Below, piece after piece: positions 52,625-61,528 of a stretch of DNA of 64,000 bases. The notes beneath the pieces were generated by a model. The model was not told where the DNA came from. It did not search any database and worked only from the letters and a program-made list of their open reading frames with translations. The stretch covers positions 42,187-106,186 of the forward strand of contig CAJUHG010000002.1 of the NCBI GenBank assembly GCA_910586005.1. Direction: 5' to 3'. This stretch comes from an uncultured Lachnospiraceae bacterium (GTDB lineage: Bacteria; Bacillota; Clostridia; Lachnospirales; Lachnospiraceae). The translations under genes and the position numbers were made by a program. Positions within the stretch are counted from its first letter, which is position 1; each line of letters starts with the position of its first letter.

Positions 52625-54214
52625 ATGAAAGAATTTTTGAGTCTGATTGGAGAGCTGATGAATCAGTGGCAGTTATATGGTAAATATTTTACAGATACTA
52701 TGGAACAGATGAAAGAAAGTTATAACAAACTTTCCAATCAGGAAAAAAAGAAAAGTTTGTCAATACTAGATGAGATTCTTCAGGAAGATGTCAACAGCTA
52801 TTTTCTTATTATGTCCATGTTACTAGAAAAGTTAAAAGAGGAAGATATTGTATTTTTTATAGAAGACATGTTAAATTCTGGTAGAGTTTCTGTGTGGGAA
52901 CGTATCCGAGTTATGTATCAATTGAAAGGGATATTATTTTCAAGTGTTATTATTAAAAATGAATGGAAAGAAATTCAAAATCAAAAGGTTATATATGAAA
53001 AAATCTTAAAAGATATTCTAATAGGTCTTCCAGTCGATTATTCTTATATTCCTTGGAAAGAGAGAGAAAAAAAGATTGTAATTGTAGTAAATCAAATATT
53101 GGAGTTGTCACATGCACCTACTAGAAAGTTAATTAGTATTTACAAATATTTTAAGGAACTTGGATATGAAGTGCGTATATATGTTTGTTTTTATTCAGGA
53201 GAAGCAGATTTAAAAGAACATTTTTGGTATAGGGCATGTGGATATTATAATTATATAGAAGTGACAACTCCTTTTACATTTGATAGAGGAGAGGAAGAAA
53301 AAATTATAGGATATAATTTCTTATTGCAGTCTGAGGATTATATGCAGGGAATAAAGAAAACAATGGATCTGATCTATGAGGAACGGCCAGAATTTGTATT
53401 TGAATTAGGGGACAGAACCATATTGGCTGGTTTGTGTCATTCTTTTACAACCGTTGTAACGATGAGTTGTACTAAACAAATACCTATTACCAATGCATCT
53501 GTGATTGCTAGATATTTTGAGTATTCCAAAGAAGAAGAAAAATTATATCGACAGTATGTGGAGGATACACAAGTAGTTATAGATGTAAAGCATATGGATA
53601 ACACCTTTAAAAACAGTGATGAGAGCGAAAAGAGAGAGAAAACAAGACAAGAACTAGAGATAAAACAAGAAGAATTTGTTTTTGTGATTGCTGGTAATCG
53701 TCTTAGTGAGGAACTAACAGAAGAGTTTTTAAAAATATTGCATTGTATTTTAGAACAAAATAAAAAATTTATTCTTTTATTTATAGGAAATGTAAAGAAA
53801 ACATTAAAAGAAAAAATCAGTGATTGTTTCGATATGGAGCAAATTCGATTTTTGGGATATAGAGAAGATTTTCAAGATGTAATTTCAGCAGGAGATTTAT
53901 TTTTAAATCCACCTAGACAAGGAGGGGGAACGGGCGCTATTTATGCAGGTCTTGGGGGAGTACCTGTGATTACTCTAGACCACTGTGATGTAGAATCTTT
54001 TGCTGGAAAAGAATTTATCTGTCAATCCATAGAAGAGATGCCATCTCTTGCTTGGAAATATTATAGTGATAAGGCGTTTTATCAAAAACAAAAGGAAATT
54101 ATAAAAAATAATATAAAAAAGATTTTGGCAGTTGACAGTATTGGGAATTTTGAGAAATTATGCAATTATATAGAACAAATTACATTAGAAAAGGAAAAAG
54201 AAAATGAAACATGA
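52625..54214 (+). CDS. GT-B-type glycosyltransferase, paralogue C
   Basis: The 529-residue product is a close paralogue of the protein at 36971: same helical N-terminus (MKEFLSLIGELMNQ), the NQILELSHAPTRKL segment, LGDRTILAGLCHSFTTVVTM (near-identical), and the donor-site region FLNPPRQGGGTGAIYAGLGG. Divergence concentrates in the first 150 residues and around residues 195-235, which may set acceptor or donor choice. It overlaps the aminotransferase start by 11 nt, so glycosyltransferase and sugar-amine synthesis are coupled. Confidence 0.78.
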   Translation: MKEFLSLIGELMNQWQLYGKYFTDTMEQMKESYNKLSNQEKKKSLSILDEILQEDVNSYFLIMSMLLEKLKEEDIVFFIEDMLNSGRVSVWERIRVMYQLKGILFSSVIIKNEWKEIQNQKVIYEKILKDILIGLPVDYSYIPWKEREKKIVIVVNQILELSHAPTRKLISIYKYFKELGYEVRIYVCFYSGEADLKEHFWYRACGYYNYIEVTTPFTFDRGEEEKIIGYNFLLQSEDYMQGIKKTMDLIYEERPEFVFELGDRTILAGLCHSFTTVVTMSCTKQIPITNASVIARYFEYSKEEEKLYRQYVEDTQVVIDVKHMDNTFKNSDESEKREKTRQELEIKQEEFVFVIAGNRLSEELTEEFLKILHCILEQNKKFILLFIGNVKKTLKEKISDCFDMEQIRFLGYREDFQDVISAGDLFLNPPRQGGGTGAIYAGLGGVPVITLDHCDVESFAGKEFICQSIEEMPSLAWKYYSDKAFYQKQKEIIKNNIKKILAVDSIGNFEKLCNYIEQITLEKEKENET

Positions 54215-55334
54215 TATTATGGTGACTCGGAGCTCTATGCCTCCTTTAGAAGAGTATATAGAAAAAATTCAACCTCTATGGGAAAGTCATTGGCTAACTA
54301 ATATGGGAAAGTATCATCAAGAGTTTGAGGAACAGTTAAAGGAGTATTTAGGAACTAGTTATTTATCTTTGATGGTAAATGGACATATGTCCTTAGAATT
54401 GGCTCTTCAGGCCATGAATTTTCCAGAAGGAGGAGAGGTGATTACTACACCTTTCACCTTTATTTCTACTACACATGCAATTATTAGAAATCGATTAGTT
54501 CCTGTCTTTTGTGATATTAAATTAGAGGACTATACCATAGATGAGGCTAAAATAGAAGCGTTAATCACAGAAAAGACAGTGGCAATTCTGCCAGTACATG
54601 TCTATGGAAATATCTGTGAGGTAGAAAAAATAGAGGAGATAGCAGAAAAGTATAATCTAAAAGTTATTTATGATGCTGCCCATGCATTTGGAGAGAAAAA
54701 GGATGCTATAGGAGTTGGAAATTTTGGAGATGCCTCTGTATTTAGTTTTCATGCCACAAAAGTATTCCATACCATAGAAGGAGGAGCAGTTACTTTTTCA
54801 GACCCCAAATTATATAAAAGATTGTATGACCTTAAGAATTTTGGAATACATTCAGAGGAAGTAATCGCACAAGTAGGGGCCAATGCAAAGATGAATGAAT
54901 TTTCAGCGGCAATGGGATTGTGTAATTTACCATATATAGGTAGAAATATAGAAGAGAGAAAGAAGAGAGTAGAATATTATAAGGAGCAATTATCTTCCAT
55001 AGAAGGATTAGTATTACCAAGATTAGAAAAAGAAAATATAGAGTATTCTTATGGATATTTTGCAGTATTGTTTTGTCCAGAAATACTAGGAGAGGGGATG
55101 AGAGATAGAATTTATGAGGAGTTACATAAGATACAGGTATATGCAAGGAAATATTTTTATCCTATCACATCAGATGCAGCTTGTTTTAGGAATAAATATA
55201 AGAAGGATGCATTAGAGAATGCAAGGTATGCAGGAGAAAATATTTTAGTATTGCCATTGTATCCAGAATTACCTTATGAAGTGATAGATGAGATATGTTC
55301 TGTGATAGAAAAAAATTGTGGTAAGATGAAATAA
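54204..55334 (+). CDS. DegT/DnrJ/EryC1-family PLP-dependent sugar aminotransferase
   Basis: The 376-residue product converts a keto-sugar nucleotide to an amino sugar. It has NGHMSLELALQAMNFPEGGE, TPFTFISTTHAI, YDAAHAFGEKKD, and the PLP-binding Lys in SFHATKVFHTIEGG near residue 185, followed by NFGIHSEEV and AKMNEFSAAMG. Together with the acyltransferase next door it would make a 4-acylamino-4,6-dideoxy sugar. It could also be the PseC-type partner of PseB at 59979, since none lies next to pseB in this window. A deleted copy lies at 38547. Confidence 0.88.
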   Translation: MKHDIMVTRSSMPPLEEYIEKIQPLWESHWLTNMGKYHQEFEEQLKEYLGTSYLSLMVNGHMSLELALQAMNFPEGGEVITTPFTFISTTHAIIRNRLVPVFCDIKLEDYTIDEAKIEALITEKTVAILPVHVYGNICEVEKIEEIAEKYNLKVIYDAAHAFGEKKDAIGVGNFGDASVFSFHATKVFHTIEGGAVTFSDPKLYKRLYDLKNFGIHSEEVIAQVGANAKMNEFSAAMGLCNLPYIGRNIEERKKRVEYYKEQLSSIEGLVLPRLEKENIEYSYGYFAVLFCPEILGEGMRDRIYEELHKIQVYARKYFYPITSDAACFRNKYKKDALENARYAGENILVLPLYPELPYEVIDEICSVIEKNCGKMK

Positions 55335-55409
55335 TATGGAGACCTTCTTGCGTTTAAAACGTGTTTTTTTACAATATGTTGCCGATTTGGTGGAGAAATG
55401 GAGAGTATC

Positions 55410-56021
55410 ATGAGGAAATTAGCACTAATTGGAGCAGGTGGTCATGGAAAAGTCTTAGCTAATATTGCAAAAAAAATGGGATATGAAAAGATAATTTTTT
55501 TTGATGATTGTAAAAGTGAGAAGGAGGGATATCCATATCCTATAGTTGGAAGGATCTGTGAGGCAGAAACGTGTGACTGTGAAGTTGCAGTTGCAATAGG
55601 TGATGCAAAGATGAGACAAAAACTTTTGGAAGAGTTAGAGCAAAAAGCGATAAAAATTCCTACATTAATTCATCCAAATGCTATCATTGCTGAGGATGTA
55701 GAGATTGGAAAGGGAGCTGTGATTATGGCAGGTGTAGTTTTACAGCCAGGATGTAAAATAGGAAAAGGATGTATTATCAATACCTGTGCTTCTGTGGACC
55801 ATGATAGTAAAGTAGGAGATTATGTGCATGTTGCAGTTGGGGTACATTTGGCTGGAAATGTAAAGGTGGAAGCCAGAACTTGGATAGGAGCAGGAGCTAC
55901 CATTAGTGATCATGTATGTATTTGTTCTGATTGTATCATAGGAGCAGGAGCAGTTGTTGTAAAAGATATCACAGAAATGGGAACTTTTATAGGAGTTCCA
56001 GCGAGAAGAAAAACTTTTTAA
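55410..56021 (+). CDS. NeuD/PglD-family sugar N-acyltransferase
   Basis: The 203-residue protein has a PglD_N domain (KLALIGAGGHGKVLANIAKK) and hexapeptide repeats (IAEDVEIGKGAVIMAGVVLQ onward), with the catalytic His in the CASVDHDSKVGDYVH segment and a final PARRKTF. Enzymes of this type acetylate UDP-4-amino sugars. It directly follows the aminotransferase. ATG 55398 is only 2 nt from GGAG, while ATG 55410 has GGAGAG at proper distance, so I chose 55410. Confidence 0.87.
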   Translation: MRKLALIGAGGHGKVLANIAKKMGYEKIIFFDDCKSEKEGYPYPIVGRICEAETCDCEVAVAIGDAKMRQKLLEELEQKAIKIPTLIHPNAIIAEDVEIGKGAVIMAGVVLQPGCKIGKGCIINTCASVDHDSKVGDYVHVAVGVHLAGNVKVEARTWIGAGATISDHVCICSDCIIGAGAVVVKDITEMGTFIGVPARRKTF

Positions 56022-56040
56022 AGAAAAATAAAAAATAGTA

Positions 56041-56067
56041 TAAAGTCTTTGGAAAAAGAACCGATAA
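56041..56067 (+). promoter_or_regulatory. Sigma-28 promoter of flagellin
   Basis: TAAA at 56041-56044, 15 nt, ACCGATAA at 56060-56067: a textbook match. The flagellin mRNA would have a leader of nearly 200 nt. Confidence 0.9.
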
Positions 56068-56226
56068 AGATAGTGTAAGTCAAAGATGCAACCTTACATA
56101 GTTGCACAGTAGTTTCAAATTGATTAACCTAGGGATCATTTAGAAACGAGAAGACTATTTTCATAGAATATAAATACCAAAGCGTTTTGCTAAGGTCATT
56201 ATATTATAATAAAATATTATTATTTT

Positions 56227-56258
56227 TGCAGCATGGACGCTGCAGTATATTCAAGGAG
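56227..56258 (+). promoter_or_regulatory. Candidate CsrA-binding sites in the flagellin leader
   Basis: TGCAGC (56227-56232) and GCTGCA (56239-56244) form a 6-bp stem whose six-base loop ATGGAC contains GGA, the ideal CsrA target. The AAGGAGGA ribosome binding site (from 56253) follows about 9 nt later and offers a second GGA site. A dimer could bridge both and block translation, as known for hag mRNA in Bacillus subtilis. Confidence 0.65.
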
Positions 56259-56267
56259 GAAACTATT

Positions 56268-57563
56268 ATGGCAATGATCGTACAACACAATCTTACAGCA
56301 ATGAACTCTAACCGTCAGTTGGGTATTACCACAGGCGCACAGGCTAAATCTTCTGAAAAATTATCATCTGGTTATAGAATCAACCGTGCAGGCGATGATG
56401 CAGCAGGATTAAAGATTTCTGAAAAAATGAGAAGTCAGGTTCGTGGTTTAACACGTGCATCTGTAAACGCACAGGATGGTGTATCTTTGATTCAGACTGC
56501 TGAAGGTGCTTTAAATGAAGCTCATTCCATTCTTCAAAGAATGAATGAATTAGCAGTTCAAGGTGCTAATGATACCAATGAGAACATTGACCGTGAGGCT
56601 ATCAATGAAGAATTGGATCAGTTGACACAAGAATTAGATAGAATTTCTCAGACAACTCAGTTCAATAAACAGAACTTGTTGGATGGTTCTTTCCAAGACA
56701 AGAACCTTCATGTTGGCGCTAATGCAAATCAGAAGATTTCTATTAGCATTGACAATATGAATGCATCTACTTTAGGTCTTAGAAGTATTGTAGCAAAGGG
56801 AGCAGTAGCAGGCAGTGCTGCTTCATATGCTAGCGTAGTAGTTCCATCAACATTGCAGACTGGTGTTTCTATTGGAAAATTCGTTTACAATGGCATGTCA
56901 GCAGCTTATGACATTACTTCAACTTTTGCAGCTAACAAGAGTCATGCGATAAGTACCTTCAAAGGAGCGATTTCTACAAAAGCTGCTTCTACACAGTATG
57001 TATTACAGAGAGATACAGCAACTAACTCCCTATACTATATAGATGGTAACAATAATCGTTATGGAACAGCAGGCAGTGCTATGAAAGTGGATCTTTCTGT
57101 AGCTAAAGGAAAGGTTTCAACAGAATTTGGAGGCGAAACTGGTAAATATCTTCGTACTTCTGCAAAGACTGCAACTAGTGCAACTGTAGTAAAACCAGGT
57201 TATACATCTGTTTGGACAGTAAAATCTGCTGTAGCAAGTAAGGCATCTACAGTAATTAATGTACCAAAGGTAGATGATTATGAAACAGCAAATGCAACTT
57301 TAAAGGCAGTTCAGGAAGCTATTAACAAAGTATCTGGTCAGAGATCTGCACTTGGTGCTATCCAGAACAGATTAGAGCATACCATTGCAAACTTAGATAA
57401 TGTAGCTGAGAACACTCAGGCAGCAGAATCCCGTATCCGTGACCTTGATATGGCTTCTGAAATGGTTGAATACAGCAAGAACAATATTCTTGCTCAAGCA
57501 GGACAGTCTATGCTTGCCCAAGCAAATCAGTCTACACAGGGTGTGTTGTCCTTGTTACAGTAA
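56268..57563 (+). CDS. fliC: Flagellin
   Basis: The 431-residue filament subunit has conserved N-terminal D0/D1 (MAMIVQHNLTAMNSNRQLG, SSGYRINRAGDDAAGLKISE) and C-terminal parts (AESRIRDLDMASEMVEYSKN, QANQSTQGVLSLLQ). The segment LQRMNELAVQ (residues 89-98) keeps the LQRxxELxVQ pattern associated with TLR5 binding. The central region (about 180-365) is rich in Ser, Thr and Ala, suitable for O-glycosylation. The frame opens at 56187, but AAGGAGG and the family start fix ATG 56268. It sits inside the glycosylation island. Confidence 0.97.
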   Translation: MAMIVQHNLTAMNSNRQLGITTGAQAKSSEKLSSGYRINRAGDDAAGLKISEKMRSQVRGLTRASVNAQDGVSLIQTAEGALNEAHSILQRMNELAVQGANDTNENIDREAINEELDQLTQELDRISQTTQFNKQNLLDGSFQDKNLHVGANANQKISISIDNMNASTLGLRSIVAKGAVAGSAASYASVVVPSTLQTGVSIGKFVYNGMSAAYDITSTFAANKSHAISTFKGAISTKAASTQYVLQRDTATNSLYYIDGNNNRYGTAGSAMKVDLSVAKGKVSTEFGGETGKYLRTSAKTATSATVVKPGYTSVWTVKSAVASKASTVINVPKVDDYETANATLKAVQEAINKVSGQRSALGAIQNRLEHTIANLDNVAENTQAAESRIRDLDMASEMVEYSKNNILAQAGQSMLAQANQSTQGVLSLLQ

Positions 57564-57603
57564 TAGTAATAGCATCAGTAACAAATCAAGTAAGAAAATT
57601 CAT

Positions 57604-57635
57604 AAAGGGGTTGGCGTTGCCAACTCCTTTCTTTT
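57604..57635 (+). terminator. Rho-independent terminator of flagellin
   Basis: AAAGGGGTTGGC pairs with GCCAACTCCTTT (one G-U), followed by CTTTT. Confidence 0.85.
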
Positions 57636-57758
57636 ACGCGAAGGCAAAGTGAGAATTATCGTTGGGCAAAGTGTGACGCTCATGGTTTGGCAATAAAAAG
57701 TGTGCTTTTTAAATTTTTTATTGTATCCTATATGATAAAAATAATGGCAGGATGACAT

Positions 57759-58094
57759 ATGGAAGAAAAAATAAAGAGCTTATTTCAATCTGTAAATTTA
57801 ATTGCAATGGATTACTTGTTTAGACAAAAACAAAATAATATAAAACCCATCCAAGAACTGATTCCTCAAATCCAAGAATTTGTTTTATGGTTTCTAGAGG
57901 AAAATCGTTTTGGAATAGAAGAGGAACTATATAGAGATATGCAGAATTACCTTCTGCAAGTGTTGGAAGATATTTCAACTGCAATGAGCCAAGAAGACAG
58001 GGTGTTACTTCATGATGCAATTGCATATGGTTTAATTGATTATTTAAAATTATTTGTGGAATTGCAGGAGGCAGAGACAGATGACAATTTATGA
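57759..58094 (+). CDS. Small unknown helical protein between flagellin and Maf
   Basis: The 111-residue acidic product is predicted helical throughout, without signal peptide or membrane segment. I do not recognise it. It overlaps the start of the Maf glycosyltransferase gene by 14 nt, so the two are co-translated; a role as partner or chaperone of Maf or flagellin is plausible but unproven. Confidence 0.65.
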   Translation: MEEKIKSLFQSVNLIAMDYLFRQKQNNIKPIQELIPQIQEFVLWFLEENRFGIEEELYRDMQNYLLQVLEDISTAMSQEDRVLLHDAIAYGLIDYLKLFVELQEAETDDNL

Positions 58095-59985
58095 AGAGAA
58101 TTTGAAGGCATTATCTGCTGATTATCCGCAGATGGATCGATTGATAGAAGAAGCGAAGGAAAATTTAGAACCAGAACTTGAGATTATAGAAGAGACTTCC
58201 TATGATGGAGAGACGATTATTAAAGTTCAGAAAGAAGATAGGATTTGCTATTTAAATGGTAAGCGCAATACTAAAGAACCAGCAGAAAAATGGATAGAAA
58301 GTTTAGGGACACTTGAGACGAACGCACCTGTCTTTTTGATGGGACTTGGGAATCCTTCCTATCTAAAAGAACTGGTAGAACAGACAGAAAAGCGGCTAAT
58401 GATTATTGTCTATGAACCTTCCTTTCAAATTTTTCAATATTTTTTAGAACATATTCCAATTCACAGATGGATGGAAAAACATTTGATTGTATTTTGGGTA
58501 AAGGGCTTAAAAGGAATGGAAGATGCAGTAATGAAAAATTTAATTGGCAGAATTCTTAGATTTGAGACGATTCCTTTTTCTCGTAGATTAATTTCTCCTA
58601 ATTATGATATACTATTTCCAGAAGAAGCATTAGCTTTTATAAAAATGATGCGAGATGTTACAAATAATGAATTAACCCAGTATAATACACAGATGTTATT
58701 TTCCACAGTAGCTGTACAAAATTTACTTGATAATATAAAGTATTTATGTGATGGTTATAAAACGGTACAGCTTGCTCAGGTAATTCCAGATGATATTCCA
58801 GGGATTGTTGTGGCAGCGGGGCCATCTTTAAATAAAAATATCAAAGAATTAAAAAAAGCCAAGGGAAAGGCTTTTATTATTGCGGTGGATACTGCTATCA
58901 AGCCTTTATTAGCGGAGGGAATTATTCCTGATATGTTTGCAATGGTAGATGGAAGAAAGCCTGTTATGTTAGTAAAAAAAGAGGGAGCAAAGGAAATTCC
59001 ACTTGTGGCCACTATAACTTCCAGTAGTGAAGTTATGAATTATCATACAGGAATGAAATTTTTTTATAATGAAGGTTCTGTTATTATGGACCGTATTTTA
59101 ATGAAACAAGATTTTCATTATGGTACAGTTGATACGGGGGGAAGTGTTGCAACTAGTGCATTTTCTTTGCTTTATAAGATAGGTTTACCCTGTGTTATTT
59201 TAGTAGGACAGGATTTGGCCTATACAGGAAATAAATCTCATGCAGATGGAACTTTCAATGATGTTATGAAGGAAGAAGATACAAAAAACTATATTATGGT
59301 GGAAGGAAATATTGAAAAAGAAGTTCCTACCATAGCAAATTTAAAAATGTATTTGGATTGGTATGGGAATTATATTGAATCTGCACAAAAAGCCGATAAG
59401 AATTTTAGAGTAATCAATGCGACAGAAGGTGGCGCAAAAATAAGAAATACAGAGGTTATGACACTTCATGATGCAATTGAACAGGAGTGTAAAAGAGAGG
59501 TAAATATACAAGAATGTCTGCAAAAGTTATCTCCTATGCTAAATGAAGAATCTAGGAAATGGGCAGTGGAGTATATCAATAGTTTTCCAGATAAGTTCTT
59601 GGCGTTGGAAAAAGAGGCGAAAAGAGCAAAAAGATTGTATCAAAAATTAGCTACCATTTGTAATAAAAAGAATATTGATGTCAAAGAATATAAAAGTGTA
59701 TTAAAAAAGATTGAAAAAAGCGTTAAAAAAGTAGAGGGAAATGACATGTATCAGTTGGTGAATGATACAATGGTAAATGCAAGATATATTCTTTTGAGAG
59801 AACAATTTCATTATGAGAATACGGTACAAAAAGAGGGAAAAGAATTAGCTCGAAAAGGAATTTTGTATATGGAAAATGCAGCAAAAATGGCGGCTCTATT
59901 TGGAGAATATACAAGAGAATATACATGTATTAAGGAAACACCAACTGAGGAAGAAAATATAAATTTGGAGGAAACAACATGTTAA
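58081..59985 (+). CDS. maf: DUF115/Maf-family flagellin glycosyltransferase
   Basis: Motility accessory factors attach nonulosonic acids to flagellin Ser/Thr in the cytoplasm. The 634-residue product contains the MptE-like DUF115 core: IPGIVVAAGPSLNKNIKELK near residue 240, FIIAVDTAIKPLL, DMFAMVDGRKP, and GQDLAYTGNKSHADGTF, with variable helical ends. The frame opens at 58054, but GGAGG (58067-58071) selects ATG 58081. pseB overlaps its last 7 nt, tying it to the pseudaminic-acid-type genes. Confidence 0.9.
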   Translation: MTIYEENLKALSADYPQMDRLIEEAKENLEPELEIIEETSYDGETIIKVQKEDRICYLNGKRNTKEPAEKWIESLGTLETNAPVFLMGLGNPSYLKELVEQTEKRLMIIVYEPSFQIFQYFLEHIPIHRWMEKHLIVFWVKGLKGMEDAVMKNLIGRILRFETIPFSRRLISPNYDILFPEEALAFIKMMRDVTNNELTQYNTQMLFSTVAVQNLLDNIKYLCDGYKTVQLAQVIPDDIPGIVVAAGPSLNKNIKELKKAKGKAFIIAVDTAIKPLLAEGIIPDMFAMVDGRKPVMLVKKEGAKEIPLVATITSSSEVMNYHTGMKFFYNEGSVIMDRILMKQDFHYGTVDTGGSVATSAFSLLYKIGLPCVILVGQDLAYTGNKSHADGTFNDVMKEEDTKNYIMVEGNIEKEVPTIANLKMYLDWYGNYIESAQKADKNFRVINATEGGAKIRNTEVMTLHDAIEQECKREVNIQECLQKLSPMLNEESRKWAVEYINSFPDKFLALEKEAKRAKRLYQKLATICNKKNIDVKEYKSVLKKIEKSVKKVEGNDMYQLVNDTMVNARYILLREQFHYENTVQKEGKELARKGILYMENAAKMAALFGEYTREYTCIKETPTEEENINLEETTC

Positions 59986-60971
59986 ACAATAAGACTATAT
60001 TAATTACTGGAGGTACAGGTTCCTTTGGTAATGCATTTACAAACTATATATTAGAACATTATAATCCAAAGAAAATTATTATCTATTCCCGCGATGAATA
60101 TAAGCAGTTTGTTATGGCAAATAAATTTAAGAAATACAAAGATACTTTACGTTTTTTTATTGGTGATGTAAGAGATAAGGACAGATTATACCGTGCGTTT
60201 GATGGTGTGGATTATGTAATACATGCAGCAGCTTTAAAACAAGTACCAGCTTGTGAATATAACCCAATTGAAGCAATTAAGACAAATATCAATGGGGCTA
60301 TGAATATTATTGATGCAGCCTTAGATTGTGGTGTAAAAAAAGTAGTGGCTTTGTCTACAGATAAGGCAGTGAATCCGATTAATCTTTATGGTGGAACGAA
60401 GCTAGTTTCAGACAAGTTATTTGTCTCAGCCAATGCTTATGCAGGTAAGAATGATATTAGTTTTTCTGTAGTGCGCTATGGAAATGTAGCAGGAAGCCGT
60501 GGCTCTGTTATTCCATTTTTCCGCAATATTGTAAAAAATGGAGGAACAGAATTGCCGATTACAGATTATAGAATGACTAGATTTTGGATTAGTTTAGAGC
60601 AAGGGGTACAATTGGTAATTAAGGCTCTAGAAGAGGCAAAAGGCGGAGAGACATTTATTTCTAAAATCCCTTCTTTTAAGATTACAGATTTGGCACAGGC
60701 AATTTTACCAGGATGTGCTATGCCAGAGGTTGGAATTAGAGAGGGAGAAAAGTTGCATGAAGTAATGGTCACACGCGAAGATTCTATTAGCACTTATGAA
60801 TATGAGAAGCATTTTATTATTTATCCACATATGGAATGGTGGAATCCAGACAAGATTCGAGAGGGTGGAAAGCAAATTCAACCAGGTTTTGAATATAGTT
60901 CAGAGACAAATACAGAATGGTTGACGGTAGACGATTTAACTCAATTATTAAAGGGAGTTGAGGTATACTAG
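59979..60971 (+). CDS. pseB: UDP-N-acetylglucosamine 4,6-dehydratase (inverting), PseB-like
   Basis: PseB opens pseudaminic acid synthesis by making a 4-keto-6-deoxy sugar with inverted C5. The 330-residue extended SDR has ILITGGTGSFGNAFTNYIL, IIYSRDEYKQF, HAAALKQVPACEYNP, LSTDKAVNPINLYGGTK and FWISLEQGV, all typical. GGAGG precedes the ATG, which lies inside the end of maf. Confidence 0.93.
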   Translation: MLNNKTILITGGTGSFGNAFTNYILEHYNPKKIIIYSRDEYKQFVMANKFKKYKDTLRFFIGDVRDKDRLYRAFDGVDYVIHAAALKQVPACEYNPIEAIKTNINGAMNIIDAALDCGVKKVVALSTDKAVNPINLYGGTKLVSDKLFVSANAYAGKNDISFSVVRYGNVAGSRGSVIPFFRNIVKNGGTELPITDYRMTRFWISLEQGVQLVIKALEEAKGGETFISKIPSFKITDLAQAILPGCAMPEVGIREGEKLHEVMVTREDSISTYEYEKHFIIYPHMEWWNPDKIREGGKQIQPGFEYSSETNTEWLTVDDLTQLLKGVEVY

Positions 60972-60972
60972 G

Positions 60973-61482
60973 TTGCTATCTGAGAATAAGAGTAAAAAAG
61001 ATGGTAAAGAAAATAAGGGTTGTTATTTGAGGAAAGCTGAAGATAAGGATATTGACTTACTTTTTCGGTGGGCAAATGAAAGTGAAGTGCGGAAAAATTC
61101 TTTTTCTACCAAGCCAATCATATATGAAGAACATAAAAAATGGTTTGCTAAGGAAAAGCAAAAGGGCACAAAGATTTATATTTTGTGTGATGGAGCGCTA
61201 GAAATCGGGACTTTGCGATTAAATTTAAAAGGACATGAAGCGGTGATTAGCTATAGTATTGCTAGAGAATACCGCAATAGAGGCTATGGAACAAAGTTGA
61301 TTATGCTTGCAGAACAGGAAGCTTGTCATATATTTTTAGAGGAAAAGCAGCAGCATTTTATGATTCTAAGAGCACAAGTAAAAGAAGAGAATTTGGCCTC
61401 TGGTGAAATCTTTACAAAATTAGGCTATGAAAAAGATGGCATACAATATAGGAAAAAAATTAGTTGGGAAAATCAGGAATAA
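60973..61482 (+). CDS. pseH: PseH-like GNAT N-acetyltransferase
   Basis: The 169-residue GNAT protein has CYLRKAEDKDIDLLFRWANE, the FSTKPIIYEEHKKWF segment, ISYSIAREYRNRGYGTKLIM (acetyl-CoA loop RNRGYG) and a C-terminal YEKDG. PseH acetylates the 4-amino group of the UDP-sugar. No ATG is available; TTG 60973, 8 nt after GAGGT and directly after the pseB stop, is the best start, while TTG 60958 lies against AAGGGAG and is unlikely. Confidence 0.82.
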   Translation: MLSENKSKKDGKENKGCYLRKAEDKDIDLLFRWANESEVRKNSFSTKPIIYEEHKKWFAKEKQKGTKIYILCDGALEIGTLRLNLKGHEAVISYSIAREYRNRGYGTKLIMLAEQEACHIFLEEKQQHFMILRAQVKEENLASGEIFTKLGYEKDGIQYRKKISWENQE

Positions 61483-61528
61483 CCATTATGCATAATAAAT
61501 AATATCAAAAGAAAGTACAAGGTAATTT

